From: Candidatus Phyllobacterium onerii
GTDB taxonomy: Bacteria; Pseudomonadota; Alphaproteobacteria; Rhizobiales; Rhizobiaceae
Length of the DNA stretch: 64,000 nt
Assembly: GCF_028331445.1 (NCBI RefSeq)
Contig: NZ_JAQMHX010000013.1
Coordinates: forward strand, 1 to 64,000
Direction: 5' to 3'
The position numbers and the translations under genes are program-made. Below the pieces are notes generated by a model. The model was not told where the DNA came from. It saw only the letters and a list, made by a program, of their open reading frames with translations, and searched no databases. Positions within the stretch are counted from its first letter, which is position 1; every line of letters begins with the position of its first letter. Of the stretch, positions 58,210 to 64,000 are shown piece after piece.

Positions 58210-59044
58210 CGTCTCGTTGGATATCCCGTGTTTCAACTGAGGAGCAGCCAAATGAAGCGCAGCTTATCGAGTTGAAAGCCGCTGGTTGTCACACAATTTT
58301 CGAGAAGCAGGGCTCCGGCGCGTCCCGGGCCCGACCTTTGCTGGCGAAGCTGTTGCGCGATTAAAGCCGACGATGTGCTGCTCGATCGTCTGGCACGGTC
58401 TGTCAGGCATCGGCTGCAGGTGATCGAGCACTTGGAGCAGGTGGCGCTCGCTTTCGATCGTCGACGCCACAAGGCAGGTTTTTCTTTACAGGTTCTGGGC
58501 GCCGTCGCCCAATTGGAGCGCTCGTTGATTCCGAAACGCACGAACGCCGGGATCAAGGCCAAAGCGCGGGGTAAACTGCCAGGCAACCCCGGCTTCCGTG
58601 AACCGCGGCCAGATGCGCTCGCCAAGGCGTCGCGGGCACGACGACGCAGCCATCTCGCAGATTTGACCACAAACATGTCATCCTGGTTGCCAATCGTGCA
58701 ACGCATGCGTCCGGATCATCCTGGGAAGACGTGACCCGGAGCATCAACGGGAGACAGGACAGACATGGTCGGTTGATCGTCTGCGCCATTCGGTCAACGG
58801 CTGGTGTGCGAGGGACTGGCTGATCCAGGATTGATTGTCCCCTCCCCTCGGCGCCGCCGCAAGACCGATTGATGTCGCTGATCGCCGGGATTGCCAACGC
58901 CAATCCGGATCTAACGTTCCGTGATATTGCCAGCCAACTTGAGGCCATGCATGAGCGCACACCGCGCGGATCATCAACATGGGCAGCTTCGTCGGTAAAC
59001 ACCTGCTCGACTGAGTCAAGAAACTGGCATTGGTATCACAATAG
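58210..59044 (+). pseudogene. Serine recombinase (resolvase/invertase), broken
   Basis: Across frames the plus strand reads LVGY, a one-base loss, RVSTEEQPNEAQLIELKAAG, CHTIFEKQGSGASRARPLLA, a stop, DDVLLDRLARSVRHRLQVIE, FSLQVLGAVAQLERSLIPKR, a helical C-terminal region (SSWLPIVQRMRP, WEDVTRSINGR, WSVDRLRHSVN) and IAGIANANPDLTFRDIASQL to the end. The serine nucleophile lies in VSTEEQ. At least four lesions make it inactive. It marks former mobile or plasmid-resolution DNA next to vapBC. Confidence 0.75.
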
Positions 59045-59132
59045 CCGTCGCAGCCCTCACGACCCGACAAATTGGAGGGCCGCTGCATCCGTCAGACCAA
59101 AAGTGAATTCGTGTCTCGCCTAGGTGACTGCG

Positions 59133-59537
59133 TCAAGTACCAGGTGTGATCAGCGTTAGCGATGGAAAATAAGTTCGATATCGACCGACATCGCGGGTCA
59201 GCAGGATCAGTTGGCTAACGGCTGCTTGGGCGCCAATGAAGAAGTCAGGCAGAACGCCGGTGCGCGACCCTCCCAATTTACGGTATTGCGTGAAGACTTT
59301 TCCCGCCAGGAACAGCGCAGCGCGCGGTATGGGAGCAATTTCAAGGCCAGCTTCAACAACAAACGCCTCAAGCTCTTCAATGCGACCGTAACGAACCGCG
59401 AGCTCGGCATAGACCATATCATTGATCAGTAATGGACCGCGCCAGGATGCCGCCTCAAGCTGCGCGATCGACCAGTCGGACAAATTGGGATCGTCGGTGA
59501 CTAGATCGAGCAGAACATTCGTGTCGACTAGAATCAC
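59133..59537 (-). CDS. vapC: PIN-domain toxin VapC
   Basis: A 134-residue PIN-domain ribonuclease. LVDTNVLLDL carries the first acidic residue (Asp4), INDMVYAELA the second (Glu), and LPDFFIGAQA with TRDVGRYRTYFP the final acidic pair. VapC toxins cleave RNA until bound by their antitoxin. It overlaps the antitoxin gene by one base and starts with GTG at 59537. Such pairs stabilise plasmids or islands. Confidence 0.88.
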   Translation of the reverse strand: MILVDTNVLLDLVTDDPNLSDWSIAQLEAASWRGPLLINDMVYAELAVRYGRIEELEAFVVEAGLEIAPIPRAALFLAGKVFTQYRKLGGSRTGVLPDFFIGAQAAVSQLILLTRDVGRYRTYFPSLTLITPGT

Positions 59538-59767
59538 TATCCACCGCGCGTCAGTGCCATGGTCGCGTCAGTATCAAGCCCGTCGCCGGCATGGCCGCGC
59601 AGCTTATCAAAGCGGCTTGTGGGCGGCTTTCTATCGACGCGCGTGATAACCACGCTGCCATCGGTCGCTCGGTGAAAATCGACCTTGCTGCCCGGTACTA
59701 TTCCCAGGAAATCGCGCACCGGCTTGGGAATGGTCACTTGCCCTTTCGTCGTAACGGTTGTAGTCAT
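59537..59767 (-). CDS. vapB: AbrB/SpoVT-type antitoxin of vapBC
   Basis: A 76-residue antitoxin with the SpoVT/AbrB swapped-hairpin DNA-binding domain: MTTTVTTKGQVTIPKPVRDF followed by LGIVPGSKVDF. The C-terminal 35 residues should bind the toxin. The ATG at 59767 has GAGGA in front; the frame extends 21 codons upstream without support. Directly upstream of vapC, as usual for an autoregulated pair. Confidence 0.85.
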   Translation of the reverse strand: MTTTVTTKGQVTIPKPVRDFLGIVPGSKVDFHRATDGSVVITRVDRKPPTSRFDKLRGHAGDGLDTDATMALTRGG

Positions 59768-59830
59768 CTCATCCTCGGTAATGATTTCTGCCCACAAGGT
59801 ATTACCTCTGTCGAAGCGTTTCAACCCCAA

Positions 59831-60911
59831 CGTTGCGAGCGACAGTCTACCTCACCCGAGACGCACTCCGAGCATTCAATCCGCTGCGGTACATGTCTTA
59901 CCCTATCTAGGCACTGAGCCGAAACTTGAAGCGGATTTGATTTCCAAAGCCGTGCCACAAGTGCGCCATCACAGTTTGTCCCGAACAGAGTTCAGAGCCA
60001 TGGATAACATCGCTTGGCAGAAAACGCTGTCTCGAAACCCAGGGCTGCGTTGGCCGGGGTCAAAGCCGGACAGCGTTCGAAAAGCAATCAAATCTGGACC
60101 CAGCAGTTTGAGATACAGGCGCTCTTTGCGCCATTCGGGTTATGTTCTGGGCGGCAAGCATGCACTTCGGATTGTGCCCAAGTGGTGGAGATAGATGAGG
60201 AAACAGCACCTCTTTTTCCTCGCGCCGGTCATGGGATTTGCCCTGCTGGCTGCACTCGCTTTTTGTTCGACCGACGATGCGCCACCCAACCTCGGTCACA
60301 TGACTCCGCTGTAACCGCCAGGAACCGGCGGATAACCAGTGCACTGGACCCACAATCGCGTCACGGCCACCTACTGCGGATGCGGGCGCCGCTTGCTTCA
60401 ACGCCGCCATCAGCATTGGCCCGAGGAAAAACTTCGCTGCCCTCGCCTTTTCCGTCAAAGCTCTCCAGGCATCCGCTAGCCGAATTGATTCCAAAGTTCG
60501 CTGCAGGATACCGAAGACATCGAGCGCGTCCTCATAGACCGAGGGGAAAATCCTGGATAGACCCTTCCCCGGGTCGGCGTAGTGATCAGATCCCACCCAG
60601 TTGCAGGTTGTTCGAAAAAGCGTCCTCAAAGACCGCCCAGATGACATCTCTTTTCTTTCCGCCCTTAAAAACCCTGACAGTTGTCAGGATCTTGCACACA
60701 CCTTTGTCGACTATCAGGCAACGCTCTCGCCCTGCCCGGGCATTCTGAGCAGCTCCATAAAATTGGCACCAAGGGAAAATTCGCCGCGATCCGCCTTCGA
60801 CGTTAGATCCCGCGGACGGGCACCAGAGGGATTGCATCCCTCCCGCTTGAGAACTGTGATCACAACCCTCGTGATATAGATCGCGGCCGTCAACGCGGCC
60901 AAGACAATGGA
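59831..60911. other. Mostly unassigned region before parS-like sites
   Basis: Large open frames exist on both strands (for example the minus-strand one at 60060-60647) but composition is uneven and I cannot match them to a family. One likely small lipoprotein gene lies inside (60195-60314). Confidence 0.3.
60195..60314 (+). CDS. Possible small lipoprotein
   Basis: A 39-residue frame: MRKQHLFFLAPVMGFALLAA, LAFC and a short tail (STDDAPPNLGH). The basic start, hydrophobic core and LAFC resemble a lipoprotein signal. GTGGAGATAG precedes the ATG. Not a recognised family; it could be a chance frame. Confidence 0.35.
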   Translation: MRKQHLFFLAPVMGFALLAALAFCSTDDAPPNLGHMTPL

Positions 60912-60927
60912 GTTCTCAGCTGAGAAC
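60912..60927. promoter_or_regulatory. parS-like palindrome 1 (repABC type)
   Basis: GTTCTCAGCTGAGAAC is a perfect 16-bp palindrome and fits GTTNNNNGCNNNNAAC, the ParB-binding parS consensus of repABC plasmids. One flanking base pair (A/T) extends the symmetry. Confidence 0.5.
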
Positions 60928-60976
60928 TTTTAGGGGACTGGCTTCTCAATCGGTAAACGAAAGCGCCACGACGAAA

Positions 60977-60992
60977 GTTCTCAGGTGAGAAC
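60977..60992. promoter_or_regulatory. parS-like palindrome 2, imperfect centre
   Basis: GTTCTCAGGTGAGAAC, 65 bases after site 1 and identical except G for C at the centre. Symmetry extends to ACGAAAGTTCTCA / TGAGAACTTTCGT (60974-60995 region). Confidence 0.4.
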
Positions 60993-61429
60993 TTTCGTGG
61001 AGTCATGGACCTGCCGAAGCGTTTCTCAATCCGGTTTTGCGCCGGCCTCATCTTGTTCCATACCAAGCAAAACTCGATATCATTTATCGGAATTTACATT
61101 CCTTTCTGATCATTCTTGTAATAGAATTGACTGAAGTTTTCTCTGACGTCCGGCTAAACGTGAAGGGCAGGGGCTCCGCACTTCCGAAAACGTTGACAGA
61201 CGCGGCCCTTTCGTGACATCGTCGTTTGCAGGTCAGCTGCTTGCGCGCTCGTCCCGCTTTCAATCTCCCACACACTATAGTCCCGTATCCTGCAGTCCAT
61301 CAGATGGAAGGTATTCCGACATTGGCTTCCGTTGCGAAATAAAGTTGACGAATTATCAATGCATTAGGTTCCAAGCTTTTTCCTGTGTTGGAGACAACGA
61401 TGGCACAGCAACATACTCCCGCCCCACTT
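60993..61429. other. Intergenic stretch, no gene recognised
   Basis: About 440 bases between the parS-like pair and the end of the LysE gene. No supported gene and no rep genes seen. Confidence 0.35.
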
Positions 61430-62041
61430 CTAGTTTGCCGCAAATCGACCAGCGGCAATGAGTAACAACGCGCCTGCAGTCCCTTCAATCCATCTGCGGC
61501 GACAATCGCAGAAGCCGCCATTTCTTCCAACTGCGGCGATCACGAGACTCAAGCTCGTGTAGACGATCCCACAAAGGCCGATGAAGATCGCAGACAGGAT
61601 CAGCGGCCGCAGAGCTATGCCGCTGCCATGCTGCATGAATTGCGGTAGGATCGCAAAATAGATCAACATGCCTTTGGGATTGAGGAGCGCAGTCAGAAAT
61701 CCGCGATGAAGCTGGCCACTGGCCGGGACGACCGAAAGGGTGATCTGCCCTGCCTTCATCGCAGATCGGACAAGCTGGAAAGCCAGACAGATCAGATACA
61801 TGACACCCAGCCAACGCAACGCTTCGAACAGCATAGGGGATGCGGCGATGATCGCAGCGACCCCGAGGGCGGCGAGGGCGGAATGAACCATATAACCAAG
61901 GCAAATGCCTGCGGTCGAACGCAAGCCAGCGGATGCTCCGCTGGACAAAGCTTGCGATGCCACAAAGAGCATGTCGGGGCCGGGCGTGCAGATCAAGGGC
62001 AGCACGGTTGCGGCGAAAAAGAGCATCGTTCCTGTTTCCAT
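61430..62041 (-). CDS. LysE/RhtB-family amino-acid exporter
   Basis: A 203-residue inner-membrane exporter with five to six helices. The LysE signature lies at the start: ATVLPLICTPGPDMLFVASQ, then GLRSTAGICLGYMVHSALAA and, mid-protein, FLTALLNPKGMLIYFAILPQ. Family members export amino acids such as lysine, homoserine or leucine. I chose ATG 62041 (METGTML). It is divergent from the Lrp/AsnC gene with about 100 bases between, the standard arrangement of an exporter and its regulator. Confidence 0.87.
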   Translation of the reverse strand: METGTMLFFAATVLPLICTPGPDMLFVASQALSSGASAGLRSTAGICLGYMVHSALAALGVAAIIAASPMLFEALRWLGVMYLICLAFQLVRSAMKAGQITLSVVPASGQLHRGFLTALLNPKGMLIYFAILPQFMQHGSGIALRPLILSAIFIGLCGIVYTSLSLVIAAVGRNGGFCDCRRRWIEGTAGALLLIAAGRFAAN

Positions 62042-62145
62042 GGATGGAATCATAGGGCAGTGGTTTCGCAATTTGGTTGCGAAGATGCCATTCTACGGCC
62101 TAGATTTGGCATTGGAATCTCCATGGGACAAAAAGTTAGCATCAC

Positions 62146-62610
62146 ATGCCAATAAAACTGGATGACATAGATCGGCGTATCCTGCGTGCCCTGCAACGCG
62201 ATGGGCGGCTGCAGAATGTGGAGCTTGCCAAAGAAGTGGGCTTGTCACCCTCTCCCTGCTTGCGCCGGGTCAAGCTCCTGGAGGAGGCCGGGATTATCGA
62301 TCGCTACGTGGCGGTTCTCAATGCAGCGAAGATCGGCCTCGGTCTGTCGATGTTCGCGCGGGTCTGGTTGACGGCACAGGATGCCGAAACCATAGATCAT
62401 TTCATGGATGCCATGAAGCAACTTCCCCAAGTGATGGAGTGCTACATCATGCTCGGAGAGAGTGACGCCCTGCTGCGCGTGGTCGTAGCCGATCTGGATG
62501 ACTACCGCCGCTTCCAGGCTGCGCACCTGACGCGGAAAAATGGAATTCAGAATGTCAAAACCGACGTGCCAAGCCAGATCGTGAAGCAGACCTACACTCT
62601 GCCACTATGA
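62146..62610 (+). CDS. Lrp/AsnC-family transcription regulator
   Basis: A 154-residue Lrp/AsnC regulator. Winged HTH at residues 4-50 (LDDIDRRILRALQRDGRLQN, VGLSPSPCLRRVKLLEEAGI) and a RAM ligand-binding domain (VMECYIMLGESDALLRVVVA). It probably controls the divergent LysE exporter in response to an amino acid. Length is typical. Confidence 0.88.
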   Translation: MPIKLDDIDRRILRALQRDGRLQNVELAKEVGLSPSPCLRRVKLLEEAGIIDRYVAVLNAAKIGLGLSMFARVWLTAQDAETIDHFMDAMKQLPQVMECYIMLGESDALLRVVVADLDDYRRFQAAHLTRKNGIQNVKTDVPSQIVKQTYTLPL

Positions 62611-62926
62611 TATTCCGGCATCCAACCCGCGCAGCCTGATACTTACGGTAGCGTTATATCCGTGCTTGCAATCAAAAGATGAACGCGGCATTCTAATCTT
62701 GGCAATGCCGTCGATCGCTGACACGGGTTAACCTGATGCGTCATTCACCTGCAGAATTGCTAAACCCAGGACATTTTCACACGGGTACAACTTTCGAAGC
62801 GATGGCTTCGGAGGAATGCCTCAACTCGACATTTTATCCAAGGGACGGACGCATCGCGGCATTGCCAACCGGAACGCATGGTGCGTCCCCGGGGGAAACG
62901 CCTACACTATCGCAAGGAAGATCACG
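62611..62926. other. Intergenic stretch, no gene recognised
   Basis: About 315 bases upstream of the PsiF-like gene without a supported gene or recognisable promoter. Confidence 0.35.
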
Positions 62927-63622
62927 ATGAACCAGTTTCGTTTCAACATATTCGCCGCGACGGTGATTGCCGGCGCTGGCCTGGCATTTCTCACGCTCCC
63001 GGCATCGGCACAATCCGTTACCAAGACGTGCAGCACACAATATCAAGCTGCCAAGGAGGCTGGTACGCTCAAAGGCCAGAAATGGCCGGACTTCCTGTCA
63101 GCTTGCAGCGCGAAGCTGAAGACCGACGATGGCGCAGCGGCAGCCGCGCCCGCCGAAAAGACCCCAGCCAAAAAGACGGCAAAGGATACGGCCACAAAAC
63201 CGGCCAAGACGACGCAAACGGCGACTTCAACCACCAGCGGCGGGATGTCGGCAAAAGCGGTCACCAAGGAATGCAGCACACAGTATCAGGCTGCCAAAAC
63301 GGCGGGCACGCTCAATGGCCAGAAATGGCCGCAGTTCCTTTCTGCCTGCAGCGACAGCCTGAAATCGGACAATTCTGATGCGACCGTTCCTGACGAACCC
63401 GCACCCACCAAGGCTGCCACTACCAAAACAACGAAGACACAGGTGGCCAAGGCACAGACCTCCGCCGATGGCAAGCCTCTGTCTCCCGCTCAGGTCGCAT
63501 TCCGCGCACGCATCAGCGAATGCGGCGATCAGTGGCAGCAGGCCAAGGCAAGCAACAAAACCCGCGGCCTGACCTGGCCGCAATACTGGAGTGCCTGCAA
63601 CACGCGCCTCAAGTCCGAATAA
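62927..63622 (+). CDS. Exported PsiF-repeat-like protein with three repeats
   Basis: A 231-residue exported protein. Signal peptide MNQFRFNIFAATVIAGAGLA, then three C(S/G)xQ(Y/W)QxAK-containing repeats: TCSTQYQAAKEAGTLKGQKW, ECSTQYQAAKTAGTLNGQKW and ECGDQWQQAKASNKTRGLTW, each ending SACs(A/D)xLK. Linkers are rich in Ala, Lys and Thr. The repeats resemble PsiF-type domains, two Cys per repeat probably forming a disulfide. Function unknown. AAGGAAGATCACG precedes the ATG; a terminator hairpin follows. Confidence 0.75.
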   Translation: MNQFRFNIFAATVIAGAGLAFLTLPASAQSVTKTCSTQYQAAKEAGTLKGQKWPDFLSACSAKLKTDDGAAAAAPAEKTPAKKTAKDTATKPAKTTQTATSTTSGGMSAKAVTKECSTQYQAAKTAGTLNGQKWPQFLSACSDSLKSDNSDATVPDEPAPTKAATTKTTKTQVAKAQTSADGKPLSPAQVAFRARISECGDQWQQAKASNKTRGLTWPQYWSACNTRLKSE

Positions 63623-63652
63623 TCCTGATTGAAATTGGGGATGTAAGAAAAC

Positions 63653-63679
63653 CGCCCGGGCACCCAGTCCGGGCGTTTT
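63653..63679 (+). terminator. Rho-independent terminator after PsiF-like gene
   Basis: CGCCCGG (63653-63659), short loop, CCGGGCG (63669-63675), followed by TTTTC. A seven-pair GC stem with T-run 31 bases after the stop codon. Confidence 0.75.
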
Positions 63680-63732
63680 CACTAGAACCGTCACTGTTCA
63701 TCGGCATCATCAATCAACATCAGGAGAAAGCC

Positions 63733-64000
63733 ATGCCTATTCAGGATCTCGTCGATTCAATTGCAACGCAAGCCAATCTCGATCCACAAGCGGCGGAGAA
63801 GGCCGCAGGAACGGTACTATCCGTGCTCCAGCACGAGGCTCCCGAACAAGCAGCAACAATATTCGCAAAGATCCCGGGTGCTACCGAACTTGCCCAAAAC
63901 TTCGATGTCATGGCAAGCGGGGCTCAGTCGGGTGGCTTTCTGTCAAGCGTGACCAGCATGCTTGGGGGTGTGGCGGGTGAAAAGGTTGGCGCGCTGGTCA
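63733..64000 (+). CDS. DUF2267/DUF2780-like protein, cut by window edge
   Basis: The first 89 residues of a protein that continues past the window: MPIQDLVDSIATQANLDPQA, VLSVLQHEAPEQAATIFAKI, LSSVTSMLGG. The helical pattern LxxxV...(A)xxLdxxxAxxAxxxVLxxL matches DUF2267/DUF2780-type small proteins with a Gly/Ser-rich hinge. CAGGAGAAAGCC precedes the ATG. Function unknown; the end cannot be seen. Confidence 0.65.
   Translation, partial: MPIQDLVDSIATQANLDPQAAEKAAGTVLSVLQHEAPEQAATIFAKIPGATELAQNFDVMASGAQSGGFLSSVTSMLGGVAGEKVGALV

Noticed and set aside
60060-60647. Long minus-strand open frame as a gene
   Set aside because: No ribosome-binding site, uneven composition in its C-terminal half and no recognised family; I list the region as unassigned.
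1-64000. CRISPR arrays, rRNA, tRNA, complete insertion sequences, phage genes
   Set aside because: No regularly spaced repeats, no rRNA-like or tRNA-like stretches and no intact transposase or phage structural genes were seen.

Overview
The window looks like accessory DNA, probably from a plasmid or megaplasmid, of an alphaproteobacterium of the order Hyphomicrobiales (rhizobia and relatives). Supporting signs are EcfG-type sigma factors, at least 17 exact copies of the general-stress-response promoter GGAAC-N17-GTT, small families common in rhizobia (DUF892, DUF3606, DUF982, KTSC, DUF1003), a vapBC pair next to a broken serine recombinase, and 16-bp palindromes of the form GTTNNNNGCNNNNAAC, which is the parS pattern of repABC plasmids. 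I saw no rRNA, tRNA or CRISPR array.

Layout. 0-4 kb: end of an alcohol dehydrogenase, an SDR, a KTSC protein, then a ferritin-like DUF892 / ClpP-like pair. 4-11.5 kb: a sugar locus with a beta-propeller glycosidase, a glycosyltransferase, a glycosyltransferase fused to UDP-galactopyranose mutase, and a family-1 glycosidase fused to an RmlD-like domain. 12-27 kb: a patchwork of small stress genes (manganese catalase, Nudix hydrolase, metallo-beta-lactamase-fold protein, DUF892-like, DUF3606, DUF1003), one intact ECF sigma factor, and many decayed genes (DUF4143, DUF892, ClpP-like, DUF982, SDR, M42 peptidase, Crp/Fnr, ctaG). 27.5-37 kb: a tightly coupled eight-gene minus-strand glycan operon (epimerase, glycosidase-epimerase fusion, four glycosyltransferases, UDP-glucuronate decarboxylase type enzyme, methyltransferase), divergent from an MDR dehydrogenase / Gfo-Idh-MocA pair. 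40-41 kb: a second ECF sigma gene broken by a single stop, divergent from an exported DUF4142 protein. 41.8-49.7 kb: an eight-gene respiratory operon (PQQ dehydrogenase with the Asp-X-Asp signature of lanthanide enzymes, XoxJ-like binding protein, lipoprotein cytochrome c, caa3-type oxidase subunits II, I and III, a small membrane protein and CtaG). 50-57 kb: Crp/Fnr regulators, small proteins, interleaved direct repeats and a NepR-like candidate anti-sigma gene. 58-61 kb: plasmid-maintenance features. 61.4-64 kb: LysE exporter / Lrp regulator, a three-repeat PsiF-like protein and a partial gene.

How it fits together. The unifying signal is the EcfG-type promoter. Exact or near copies sit in the correct orientation just upstream of the catalase, the ferritin-like genes, the small stress proteins, both glycan loci, the PQQ-dehydrogenase / oxidase operon, the sigma genes and the NepR-like gene. 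By chance about two exact copies are expected on both strands of 64 kb; I counted 17 by eye. I infer a general-stress-response island that couples oxidative defence, a cell-surface or secreted glycan, and an alternative periplasmic alcohol- or aldehyde-oxidising respiratory chain. Decayed second copies of several modules show repeated duplication and loss. Promoter function, lanthanide dependence, the glycan product and plasmid location are inferences from sequence only.
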